The notes beneath the pieces are model-generated. The model saw only the letters and a program-made list of their open reading frames with translations. It was not told the DNA's origin and ran no database searches. From positions 194,816,640-194,880,639 of the forward strand of contig NC_133324.1 in the NCBI RefSeq assembly GCF_042186555.1: 64,000 nucleotides of DNA. The letters are read 5' to 3'. How positions within the stretch are numbered: position 1 is the first letter of the stretch; every line of letters starts with the position of its first letter. Shown here in pieces: positions 46,373 to 57,129 of this stretch. The position numbers and the translations under genes are program-made. This DNA comes from Aquarana catesbeiana. Taxonomy: Eukaryota > Chordata > Amphibia > Anura > Ranidae.

Positions 46373-47560
46373 ATGTCTTCAAAAAAGAGGAGTGGGACTA
46401 ACACTACAGGGAAGGGCACACCTATGCCATCAGTAGTTCCTGATGATCCTAGTCATATCCCTAGTGTTGTAGGGACCAGAGGCTTCCGGGCAATCTGAGC
46501 TGCTGCGCCTATCTGGGATTGTGCTTACAGTCAACGCTGCTGCTTCACCCTTTATCACTAAGGATGAACTCTCCTCAGCCCTAGCCAGGTTAGAGCACAG
46601 GATTGCTGGCTTGATTTCCTCCTTCCCGCAGGGTGGCAAGAAGCGTGAGAGATCCCCCTCCCCGGAGCCTCCTAGTCTGGAGCAGGAATGGGTTAAGGAT
46701 GGGGAAGAGCTTAAGGCTCGGGATTCTGTGGATGAGTCTGCTTCTGAGCAATCTGGACAAGAAGATATCCAGTTGGTGACTGCCTCTCAATCACAGAGGC
46801 TTTTGATCCTGACTCTTACTGAAGTGGTTCATTCTGCTTTCAAGTTGCCTCCTGCGGAGGTTACTGAGCCTCCCTGGTCCTCTTTGGGATCCCTTAGGCC
46901 TCTTCAGGTCACACAGGCTTTCCCCTTACATCCTCTGTTGGAACAGTCAGTGTATGCTGAGCATGCCAGCCATAGATGCAGCAGTCGCTTACTTTAAACA
47001 AGAACTTCACTTGTCCAGTAGATAAAGCACAGGGCTTGAAAGACCCTGTTGACAAAAAATTGGAGTCATTATTAAAGGATTCCTTTTTCTTTGGCCAGTT
47101 CAGCTATTCAGCCAGCTGTTGCAGCAATTGGTATCTGCCAGTCCGTAAAGGATCAGACGGCCTGACGGGCCTAACCAGGAGGATGATCTGCCTGAAAATA
47201 AGGCAGATATTCCTTGTGCGCTGTGTTTTGCTGTTGACACCTTAAATACAGCAGGTTTCTCATTTGGCTCTCTTGTCTGTACATATGCGCAGACTTTTTT
47301 GGCTTAAGAACTGGTCAGCCGAGCTTCCTTGTAAGAAGTTATTGGCAGGTTTCCCTTTTCATGGGGAACGTTTGGTGATCATTTGGACAAATATATTCAA
47401 AAGATTTCCAGAGGGAAGAGCTCTCTACTTCCTGTGAAGGAAAGCACCAGGCGTCCCTTGTTTTAAAACCTCAGGGACTGCTTCCTCAAATGTGTCGGCG
47501 CTGCACTTTGCGAACATTTGGAGAACAATAGTTCAGGACGAGTAGGTCACCTCAACTATA
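46373..47560 (+). pseudogene. DIRS Gag-like frame, broken
   Basis: An ATG at 46373 reads MSSKKRSGTNTTGKGT, typical of a basic start, with a stop after about 42 codons. The next frame (46521 on) has FITKDELSSALARLEHRIAG and a charged, acidic stretch. Later DKAQGLKDPVDKKLESLLKD (near 47020) resembles a conserved Gag segment of DIRS elements. Multiple frameshifts. Confidence 0.55.
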
Positions 47561-47569
47561 TCCCGCGGT

Positions 47570-49060
47570 TACATGCTTGAGTTGCAGGGGGTTCCCCCTC
47601 AGAGGTTTTTTAAGATCCAGCATCCCCTCAGATCCTCCAAAAAGACTAATTGCTTCAGGCACTATATCATTTAGTGCATCAAGGAGTGATTGTAGAGGTT
47701 CCTGTACCCAAAAGGGGCGCAGGGTTTTATTCGAACCTATTTACAGTTCAAAAAACAAATGGGGACACAGGGCCCATTTTGGACCTAAGATACCTGAACC
47801 AGTATCTACTGATCCAGTCCTTTTCGGATGGAGTCTGTCTGCTCAGTAGTAGCCTCACTCCAGATGGGAGACTTTCTTGCCTCCATCGATATAAAGGACA
47901 CGTATTTACACGTACCTAGCTTTCAGCCTCATCAGAGGTTCCTGCGATTTGCAGTAGAGGAACGTCATTTTCAGTTTGTGCTCCATTTTCAGCTCCCCGG
48001 GTGTTCACAAAGGTCCTAGCACCAGTACTGGGTCTTTTAAGGTCCCAAAGGGATCCTTGTGCTCGGGTATCTGGACAACGACCTGCTCAGAGATCACTCA
48101 CTACAGGCTCTAGAACTAGAGCATAACATGCACAGTGCGGTATTTGGAAAGCTTGGGCTGGATCATAAATACCGAATAGTCAACCTTGAGACCAGCTCAA
48201 AGTCTAAAGTATTTAGGTCTGATCCTAGATACGGTCCAAGCAAGAGTATTCTTGCCACCCGCAAGGATCTCTGCCCTGAAGGATCAGGTGCATCAGATAA
48301 GGGGCACCAGACAACCATCCAATCTGCTCTGTAGGAGTCTTCTAGGGAGGATGGTATCCTCCTTCGAGGCGGTTCCCTATGCCCAGTTCCATTCCAGGCC
48401 TCTACAACAAGACATCTTGTTGGCTTGGAACAGGAGAGGACAAGCCCTGGATTATCCAATGTTCTTATCTCCTCGGGCACGCTTAAGCCTAAACTAGTGG
48501 TTGCAGGATCAGAACCTGTGAAAGGAAAGATCCCTCCCGATTAACTTAACTTGGAGAGTACTGATTACAGATGCCAGTCTCTGAGCCTGGGGAGCGACTC
48601 TAGAAGAGTTCACCGCTCAGTGGAAATGGTCAAGGACAGAACAGATCCTGCCCATCAACGTCCTGGAATTATGGGCAGTACGACTGGCCCTGCGGTCCTG
48701 GACGGTGGAGCTTCAGGACTGCCCTATCGGGGGTTCAGTCCGACAATACCACTGCAGTGGCCTATATAAACCACCAAGGTGGTATCAGAAGTCATTCAGC
48801 TCTGAAGGAGATGAACCATGTACTAGCCTGGGCAGAGAGACATGCCGATTCTATCCCTGGAGTAGAGAACTGGAAGGCAGATTATCTCAGCCACCAGCAG
48901 ATCTGCCCAGGGGAATGGTCCCTACACCCAGGGGTGTTCCAGGAAATTTGCCAAGGTTGGATGGCCAGAGGTTGTCCTACTGGCATCCAGGTTCAACAAG
49001 CTACAGCAGTTTGTGTCCCGAACAAGAGACACAATGCAATCTGAGCAGATGCTCTGGTAG
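47570..49060 (+). pseudogene. DIRS reverse transcriptase-RNase H, broken
   Basis: RT pieces in several frames: MGDFLASIDIKDTYLHVP (near 47863, catalytic Asp block), HQRFLRFAVEERHFQFV, and GYLDNDLLRD near 48063, where the normally paired Asp-Asp reads Asp-Asn. RNase H: QSDNTTAVAYINHQGG near 48735-48780 and VENWKADYLSHQQICPGEWS near 48860-48920, motifs characteristic of DIRS. At least six frame changes. Confidence 0.8.
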
Positions 49061-49179
49061 TTCCATGGAGCCGGTACTCCCTGGTTTATGCTTTCCCTCC
49101 GATCCCTCTCCTTCCACATTTGTTGTGCAGGATTCGGAGCAAGGGAGTTCTAGTCATTCTGGTGGCACCAGCCTGGCCC

Positions 49180-49642
49180 AGAAGGCCTAGGTTCCCAGAG
49201 ATTGTGAAACTGACAAGACGGGCCATGGATGCTTCCACGTCACCCTGATCTACTGTCTCAAGGTCCTATATTCCACCCCAATTTACAGTCTCTAAATTTG
49301 ACGGCATGGCTATTGAAGCCAGGATGTTTAAAGGACCATGGCATCTCGAGACCAGTGGTGTCTACCCTAGTGAATGCTAGAAAAGCTGTCACTAGGAAGA
49401 TCTATCATAAGGTCTGGAAGACTTGTATTGCTTGGTGTGAAGCCAAAAATGGCATCCTCGGAAATACGTGATTGGGCGAATTCTCTCTTTTCTACAGTCA
49501 GCTGTAGAAATCAAAGTGGTTTTGAGTACAATCAGAGTTCAAGTTTCGGCCTTATTAGTATTCTTCCAAAGGCCTTTAGCCTCCCATTCACTGATCCGAA
49601 CCTTTATGCAGGGGGCAACACTCTTGCTTTCCCCCTTACCTT
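49180..49642 (+). pseudogene. DIRS tyrosine recombinase, N-terminal part only
   Basis: SLNLTAWLLKPGCLKDHGIS then VVSTLVNARKAVTRKIYHKV WKTCIAWCEAKNG, followed after a frameshift by ILSFLQSAVEIKVVLSTIRV and QVSALLVFFQRPLASHSLIR. This is the helical core-binding domain. The catalytic domain with the Arg/His/Tyr residues is missing because the element stops at about 49642. Confidence 0.7.
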
Positions 49643-50152
49643 ACCTTTAAACCTAAAGAAAATTTATGGAGGGAGCTAAAAGTTCCCAAGTGTCAGCCAA
49701 GAAACCTTATGGATTTCGAGAATATCTGTAAGAGTGGATCAAAATCCCTCCTAAGATGTGTGCAAACCTGGTCACTAACTACAAGAAACGCCTTACCTCT
49801 GTGCTTGGGGATCAAATAGTTATTGTACTCCCTGAACTGCAACTTAATTTGTAACATTTGTATCGTGTTTTTTCTGGTTCTGATTTTTGGTTGATATTCT
49901 GTCTCTATCATTTAAAATAGACCTAGGATAAAAATTATAGACCCTTCATTTCTTTGCAAGTGGGCAAACTTAAAAAATCTGCAGGGGATCAAATTATTGC
50001 CCCACTTTATTTTGAGTGGACATCAGAACACTAACGGAGGGGAAATCTTCCGATGGAGATGTTGGTTCTGCTGACACACCATGATTCCATCACTTTGGAG
50101 GGATTTCCTCTCACTTCCTGCTTTGGTGAGACAGAGTTTAGAACCCTCCCTA

Positions 50153-50520
50153 AGAGCCAGTTCATGCCACATGGCAGTCCAGTACATTATTATTTATTTT
50201 TTTTTTTTTTATGCATCAAAAACGCATTGAAAGTAGGTTATATGGTTTTCAATGACCTAGTTCCCACCAGTGCTTGCAATTCCAGTGCATTCCAGAAAAA
50301 AAAAAAATAGTTGCTTTTTTCCTGTATTGCACTGTGCTGGAACGCTGTAAAACGCATCAAAAATGCATTTCAACACACGTCTTAATTTAAGGTTAAGAAA
50401 AAAGAGGTAAAAAATGCAGTGGATTGCATCAAAACACACTGGAACGCATCAAATGCGCATGCAGAAAAGCATCTGGCACACATCCACACTGTGTTTTTCT
50501 ATGGTGTGAACTGGCCCTCA
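50153..50520. mobile_element. MITE-like repeat with GGCCAGTTCA-type ends
   Basis: GAGCCAGTTCATGCCACATG at the left and ATGGTGTGAACTGGCCCTC at the right are inverted. The interior repeats AAAACGCATT and GCATCAAAA motifs. Approximate borders. Confidence 0.5.
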
Positions 50521-52450
50521 CTCTGTTAAAAAATGTAAAAAAAGTTTTGCCTTTAGTCACACTTTGTTTCCTAGTGGCTGCAAAATTTCTTCTTGTTTTC
50601 AAACGTTAACACTTTAAGGCCTCTTGCACACTGCAACTTAAAGCTCAGTATAGTTTTTTTTTTGTTAACTGAGCTAAAACACAGCCCATTAATTGCAATG
50701 GGCCAGTGCATACAAGCACACAAACGAGCTTTGTTTTGTTCAGTAAAAAAAAAATTTAAAAATAGAATAAATCTGCGTTTTTGATCATTAATTTACACAT
50801 CATGCGCACAAATGCACGCAAATGTCAATTTGCAAATTGCACAGAACGAGAACGCGAGAATAAATTTGCACGAAAAATGTGCGAAATTGCGCGCACGCAT
50901 ATAAGCGAAAGTGCGCACAAATACAAAAAAAAAAACGCCTGAAATTACATCTGAAAAAGTAGATGCTCAAACAGCAGTATCATGCAAGATGCCTTAAAAT
51001 GCAAAGAGGAGTTCATCATGAAGAAAAAAAAAAAATCTGTGTTGCTTATAACCAGCCAGCTTGTAACCTATGGACATTATAAGCATTTTATCTCTGATTT
51101 CAAATTTCATAAATTAGCTTCAAGTTTCTTTTAAGTGTGTGGCGTTGTCTTTTGTGTCACAGGGCTGACCTCCAGGAAGCAGACCTCAGAAAAGGCAATG
51201 TAGCACCTATAACAATAAACTAAGAAAAAAATAGCTGGATGGAATCTGGCATACAGATGAGCCAAACTGTGCTCATGCAAGATCATGCTGTACTGCAGAC
51301 CGCAATTAATAAAAAATCTATGCCCTGAGGGGTTTTCTCCTGCAAATTAATAAATTACTGACATTAATTTTTAAAGTCTATTGAAACAAGGACTACACAG
51401 CTATTAGAGGAAGGCCACAATATCCTTCAATGGAAAGTACGCCTGCTCCAGGCATATTATCTTCTGCATTGAAAGACTGGTTGGACACTTCTATAATTGA
51501 ATGAGCTACTGTATCATTCCAATAGGCAAGTGGTGACTCCACAACCAGCGATCTGCTGTGTTAACTCTTAAAGTGGATGTCAAGGCAGAAACTTTTCTTC
51601 AATTTTGGATGGAGTGAGGAAGAATTGGAACTCCTGTTTTAGTTGTAGATTTAGTCTCTCTTCCTGTCCAACTGACAAAGATTTAATCATATAGGAAGTG
51701 AGGGGAAAAAAATCTGCAACGGGACACAGACAGAAAAAACTGCCTTCCCCTACTCTACTAATGAAGAACATTTTTTATTTTTGTGCAGCACTTGGGATGT
51801 TCCTCACTTTCTCTCTAAAAACCCAGTATTTGGTAAAAAACCTGAAACCAAAAAAAGTTTGTTATACATACACTTTAGAAGAAACCAGCCATGCCATAGC
51901 TGACCAGCTTCTGAAATTGCTAGCTGTCTACTTATTACTATTTTCTCATATATTAGTTGATTTTTTTTTTTTTATTCATTAGCCTGGTGTTCAGTTTTCT
52001 GGGACCCTCCTGTGCAGTGTAATTCTTCTTTAGATTCAGCTCCAGTCTTCCTTGAAAATGCATTGCAGATGCTGCTTTTGGAAGCGTGTTTGGATTGTGG
52101 TGAATTTCTAGTAGAATCCAATGCACAATTTCATCACTCTCTCATGATCACAGCTGCCTCAAAGTAGACTAATGAAAGGATAGAAATCAGATAGTTTAAA
52201 GCAGAGTTATCTTGGAAAATTTAAAGTGGGCTTGTGGCAGAAGCTAGCAAGCTTGCAAAGGAGGGCCTTGCAACCTCTTTGCCTGTCTACCACTGGTCTC
52301 TAATCTGCCAGTTAGTGCCCTAATGGGATTAAATGCTACAGGGGATGAATGTATTCATGGAGAAACCTGTAACTACAGCATGCTCCCCATCTGTAGTAGT
52401 GTGGACGTAGGTGAAAAACACAAGAGGATGCTTCTAAATGCAATATGTAA
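50521..52450. other. Intron 3 block, mostly unrecognised
   Basis: 50615-50920 starts AGGCCTCTTGCACACTGC and carries many GCGCA/TGCGC words, probably a MITE. TTAA|AGTGGATGTCAAGGC at 51568-51586 is a T2-like left end without a visible partner. The remainder, 51600-52450, shows nothing clear. Confidence 0.35.
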
Positions 52451-53400
52451 GATTAATGTATCAATAAAAACCATATAAACCACTCATATGTAATAGAATA
52501 AAAATGTGCATGTCATGAGCTCCTTTGCTGTCATCCAGAAACCCAAGCAGTGCAGAGGAGCAGAAACCCACCAATAACAGAGGCTATACAAGGTCTGAAG
52601 CTGATCTGACAGCATGGGAACTTGGCCAAATATGTCACACACCGGAAGGCATGAGGAGGGCATGGCTACACATTTCAAGGCAGTAACGTCTTTCACAATT
52701 GGCAGTTTCTGATCTCTATCATCTTCTACTACGTGTGAGTGGTTTATGTGCTTTTTTTTATTAAGTTCCTGCTTTCCTGCGCTGGATCAGATATCTTAAT
52801 GCATGATCCCAGCACTTCCAAGTAGGGAGTTCTGAAATTTCAACCGTCCAATTATATGTGGAAACACTGGAAGGAGACATACACATACGGGGAACCAGTT
52901 CCTTCTATGGTTCTCCCTCATAATACCATCTATTGGGACTGGGATTGAAACCAAAGGGCGGTTTGGGTCATACCCACAGTCATTCAACCTATCTTCTTTT
53001 AAAAATATATATATATACATGTATAATTTTTGAACTCCTCAGACCATATACCGGCTTCCCTGTTGGTGTATAGAGTCTGCTCTTCTCCCCCGGTGAGGAC
53101 GCAGAGGTTATCCCCACGGGCTCATCAGACTCCCTCCTCATTGGACTGACTGCACTATCAGCATTATACAGGCTATTACAATATTTGTACAAAATTCGAG
53201 CTACCTTAAAGCCCTGATGAAGCAGGGTTTCCAGCGAAACGCGTAGGCCATCTGTTTTGAGCCTTTCAGTCAGGATCAGCACGTCCTGGAACAAATTACA
53301 GCAACTGTGATTTTAACTTGTTATAATTGTAATGTTCTTGTTTTGACCATTGTTATATGGTAAATTAAAGATTAATTATATTTTTATTCAGTTTGGTGTT
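52451..53400. repeat. Probable dispersed repeat with GATGAAGC...GAAACGCG motif
   Basis: At about 53215-53250 the phrase CTGATGAAGCAGGG...CCAGCGAAACGCGTAGGCC occurs. I recall this kind of Tgatgaag/GAAACGCG motif from dispersed repeats of amphibians and fishes, but cannot assign a class. Flanks are not resolved. Confidence 0.3.
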
Positions 53401-53469
53401 ATATACATTTATTAAACCCTACAAGGTTCATACAAAGTCCCATTTCACCTTTTTGTTATTGACTGCAGC

Positions 53470-54869
53470 AGATGACATGGCTCCCCAAATCATCACTGAC
53501 TGTGGAAAATTTTGTATTTCTTTTGGAAATCAAAGTCCCAGAGTCTGGAGAGGCACAGAATCCAAGTTGCATGAGGTCCATAGTTTTGTCAAAAAAAATT
53601 TATAGGGACACTTTTTTTTTTGTCTGTAGGCGGAGTCTTATTAGGGGGCGGCGCATTCATTTCTAGGCGTGCTGTAGTGGGGGGGTGAAAAATGGGCATT
53701 GTTTTAAGCTAAATATTGGGTGTGGCTTAAAGAGGGCATGGCCCAAAGGGCGGTGTGGTTCGAGTCTGAGATGAACGACGGATGGCGGGAGAAAGAAAGA
53801 AATAGGGGGTGGGGAGGAAACCAAGAGGGATGGAGAGACAGCAGTCCCAGATCCTACACCACAATAGAAATATGTGTATTCCATAAAGTTTAACAATCGG
53901 CAGATAATGATACTCCAAACACCACCTGGTGTTAGAACTTCAATCATCCCGGCACCATGGTTGATATGGTGTCTGGGTGATTGAAGCGCATTATTTCTAT
54001 TATTACATTGTAATATAAAATGAAATAGTTCAACTCACCTTAATGTCCTGAGGGTGTTGCTTGCCACAGCGCCTGCCATCAGGTGTCCCCAGCGGAGTCC
54101 CTCTTTACGTCAGGTGTCCCCAGTGGAGTCCGTCTTTATGTCAGGTGTCCCCAGCAGAGTCCCTCTTTATGTCAGGTTTCCCCCCTCTTCACCCGGGTAC
54201 GGGTTGCACCCCGGTAGCGATGCCACTGGTGATTTGGTCTCTGCGCTGTTTACAGAAGACCAGCTCGTGGGGGCCGAAGGGAAGAACCTAGGTTCTGCCT
54301 CTTGTTTCTTCCTCACGATAGCTGGTCTTCTGTAAAATGGCGGCCGGCAGAGACCATTCACGAGTGCTGACCACTGAACCTCTAGCGGCAAAAAAAATTG
54401 ACGATTTCCCAGAAAACGGTCAAACCGGGACAACCGTCTAAATACTGGGAATGTCCTGGGAAATTCAGTACAATTGCCAACTGTGGAGGTCCATTGTGAA
54501 GTTTCCACAGTCAGTGATGATTGCCTCCATGCCACACCGCATTGATGCAGTAATTCATGCAAAAGGAGCCCCCGACCAAGTATTGAGTGCATACTATGCT
54601 GTACATGGACATACTTTTCAGTAAGCCAACATTTATGTATTAAAAATTCTTTTTTTTATTGGGCTTATGTAATCTAGTTTTCTGAGATACAGAATTTTGG
54701 GTTTTCACTAGCTGTAAATCATAATCTTCAAAATTAAAAGCAAGAAATGCTTGAAATATATCACTCTGTGTGTAACGCATCTACATAAAATATGAGTTTC
54801 ACTTTTTTTGAATTGAGTTACTGAAATAAATTAACTTTTTGATTATTCTAATTTTATGAGATGCACCTG
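53470..54869. mobile_element. Tc1/mariner-type remnant with internal insertion
   Basis: The right end GAGATGCACCTG is followed by TA (54870-54871). 54470-54560 contains GTGAAGTTTCCACAGTCAGT, whose reverse complement core ACTGACTGTGGAAA also appears at 53494-53510, so inverted pieces of one family are present. 53590-54470 is foreign to it and contains a 31-bp tandem repeat. The left end is not found. Confidence 0.45.
54079..54182. repeat. 31-bp tandem repeat, about 3.3 units
   Basis: Unit TCAGGTGTCCCCAGYGGAGT + CC(C/G)TCTTTAYG repeated three times, with a fourth partial unit ending TCAGGTTTCCCC. Confidence 0.9.
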
Positions 54870-54871
54870 TA

Positions 54872-55449
54872 TTAATGTACAAGTACTAACCATCAGTATA
54901 AAAAAAGGGGGTATGGGGACTGGAGTTCCGCTTTAAGAAAACACTTAACATTAATTCTCCCTGTCACTTTCTGATTAAATCCTTAATTTTCCCCCCAACC
55001 AGCGTAAAACTAGCAATTTCTGCCCTCTGTGGAGCTATCTGTCAGAAAAATCTGTAGCTCTAAGAGGATATTGCTAGATAACGTTTTTATTGTATTTTGC
55101 TGTGTGAAGTATAAGGTCTTCATTTTTACTTGATTAAACCTAGATTATTTCTTGTAAGCATGCACCAGTACAAAGCAATGCAAGGTTGTAGGGGATTAAC
55201 AGAGAGGAATCTTCAGAGAGACTGCTAAAGTGGACTTGGGAAAATTTCGCTCCTTGGTATTTTAGGTTGTCTGGGCATTTCTGTACTTACAATCCAATAG
55301 CTGTTTATCTACAGTGTGAGATTAGGTGATGCCACTAATGTGCTGCTTGCTTTTCTCCTTCCTGTGGGTTCTGCCACGAAGAAGTAAAACTCTGCCTCTA
55401 GCAACATCTTTTATTGCCATTCAGCTTCTTACAAGAATAGTGTTAAGTC
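54872..55449. other. Intron 3 spacer
   Basis: 54900-54936 ends GGAGTTCCGCT|TTAA, a T2-like right end on its own. The rest shows no recognised element or gene. Confidence 0.35.
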
Positions 55450-55453
55450 TTAA

Positions 55454-55897
55454 AGTGGTTGTAAACCCACTTTGAAAAAATAAAAAAAAGCTAACACCTG
55501 CAAGACAAAGGCATAATGAGCTAGTATGCATACCATACTAGCTCATGTAATACCTGAGATCGAAGCCCTTTCTGCGGTGCCCGTACACAGCACCGGCCAG
55601 CGACATAACTCCCAGGGGTTACTTCCGGGTATCGCGGCTCCGGCGCTGTGAGTGCCCAGAGCCGTGATGACGTCCCTCCCGCCCATGTGCGTGGTAGCTG
55701 CTGGTAACGGCACACTCACTGAAGTACTGTTACGTGCCATTGCTTCAGTGTGCATGTGCTGATAACGTCGGCACATGCAAATACAGGGGATATCTCCTAA
55801 ACCGTGCAGGTTTAGGAGTTATCCTGGGTAGCTACAGGTAAGCCTTATTATAGGCTTACCTGTAGCAAAAAGTGGTCTGTAAGGGTTTACAACCACT
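55454..55897. mobile_element. T2-like TTAA MITE with perfect ends
   Basis: TTAA at 55450-55453 and 55898-55901. Terminal inverted repeats AGTGGTTGTAAACCC / GGGTTTACAACCACT are perfect. 444 bp. The right subterminal region contains a further hairpin (TACAGGTAAGCCT/AGGCTTACCTGTA). An isolated half end TTTACAACCACTTTAA also occurs at 57353-57368. Confidence 0.8.
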
Positions 55898-56161
55898 TTA
55901 AGTTGGCTATACACTAGTAGAATGTTCAAAATTTTTAGTTCTAAGAATGTTTATTAGATAATTGAACAATTAGTTGGGTAAAATCAACATTGGTTTTTGA
56001 CCAAAGTGACACAAAAATTCTAAGGAATTGGCATACATTTTTTTTTTTCTTAATTAGTTTTTTCGGGAAGGATATTCACTCCAAAATCAAATGTTGGCAG
56101 CATTGACATTTTGAAGTACATTTTGAGTGACATTCATCAGCTTTAAGATAGCCACACACTA

Positions 56162-56729
56162 GAGCTGCACGATTCTGGATAATTTTATTGCTTGGAATAA
56201 AGATTACGATTCTCTCTCAATTCTGAAGACCTTTTTTTATTTTAAAGATTTACAACCCCTTCTTTGGAATAAAAAAAAGACAACCCCTGAACATTAGGTT
56301 ATCAAACAAGACGGCAATTTAAAATAAAACGTAATACTCTCTGCTTCAATCTCATTTAAAGAAATTAAAAAAAAAAAAGCCATTAAGTTTAGATTAGGGT
56401 TTTTTTTTTTTTTTTGTTTTGTTTTTTTAGGTGCCAATACCAATTACTGATGCCTACCGCAACTTTTTTTGTTTACACTTCAGCTGTCAGCAATGCTAAA
56501 AATCATTGAAAAGTTATTTTACAAATTTGAATTAAATTTTTTTTTTTTTTTTTTTTTAAATGTGAAACGTGTAAATATATGCTAAAGGTGTAAAAATAAT
56601 AATGAACAAAGCAAACAAAAAAAGTTTTTTTTAAATTTATTAATAGTTTATAACATAGAAGTAAATAAAAAAATAAAATCAGCAGGAAAATCTGCGATCA
56701 TGATTGTTTAACGATCAATCGTGCAGCTC
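56162..56729. mobile_element. TA-flanked MITE, GAGCTGCACGATT ends
   Basis: TA at 56160-56161 and 56730-56731. Ends GAGCTGCACGATT and AATCGTGCAGCTC are perfectly inverted. AT-rich interior of 568 bp with several homopolymers. TA flanks suggest Tc1/mariner mobilisation. The empty site would read CACACACTATCACACACT. Confidence 0.75.
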
Positions 56730-56975
56730 TATCACACACTTACAGATTTCTTTCATGCAGCCTACTGGTGGAACAAGCGAAAACCAACAGATTCTTCCAT
56801 CCACACTAAACAGAGCGGTTGGATGAATCCCCCTGCAGGGTTTTGGAAATCTGAAAGGCAGAGGGTGTCTGTTGGTCAGAATACCAGAACAGTGACTGCA
56901 GCTGATTGACCAACAATTTTGGGACAGACTCCTTTTTAACAGAAGTCGAATAAAATGACTGATCAGTGTACCATT

Positions 56976-57126
56976 GGTGCTCAACCTGTGGCCCTCCAGC
57001 TGTTGCGGAACTACTAGTTCCATGGGGCATTGCAAGGCTTTTAAATAAATAAGTATGCCTCCCAAAGGCAGAGGCATGATGGGACTTTTAGTTCTGCAAC
57101 AGCTGGAGGGCCACAGGTTGAGCACC
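56976..57126. mobile_element. 151-bp MITE with perfect inverted ends
   Basis: GGTGCTCAACCTGTGGCCCT at the left and its exact complement at the right. Identity extends through CCAGCTGTTGC (31 bp). A short loop carries CATGGGGCATTGCAAGGC and AAGGCAGAGGCATGATGGG. No coding capacity. Confidence 0.85.
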
Positions 57127-57129
57127 CAT

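Larger units (their letters stand above)
45301..49642 (+). mobile_element. DIRS-type tyrosine-recombinase retrotransposon, degenerate, 3' truncated
   Basis: About 4.3 kb between the two Tc1 arms. Order: a 5' region with ACATCATGGGACAAAGAGGC (likely the left terminal repeat), Gag-like frame, RT, RNase H, then the N-terminal part of a tyrosine recombinase. The recombinase breaks off where Tc1 sequence resumes. Neither the catalytic recombinase half nor a right terminal repeat is seen. A T-run lies at about 46030-46068. Confidence 0.8.
44606..50007. mobile_element. Tc1-like inverted arms enclosing a DIRS element
   Basis: TA at 44604-44605 and 50008-50009. The left arm (44606-about 45300) and right arm (about 49643-50007) are inverted: GATCCCCTGCAGATTTT and AAATGAAGGGTCTATAATTT occur in opposite sense at both ends. 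Both arms carry the transposase C-terminal coding segment, pointing outward. Either a foldback Tc1 or two opposed copies. Confidence 0.7.

Noticed and set aside
54079..54182. Possible CRISPR-like array
   Set aside because: 31-bp units are contiguous with no spacers; this is an ordinary minisatellite in a vertebrate genome.
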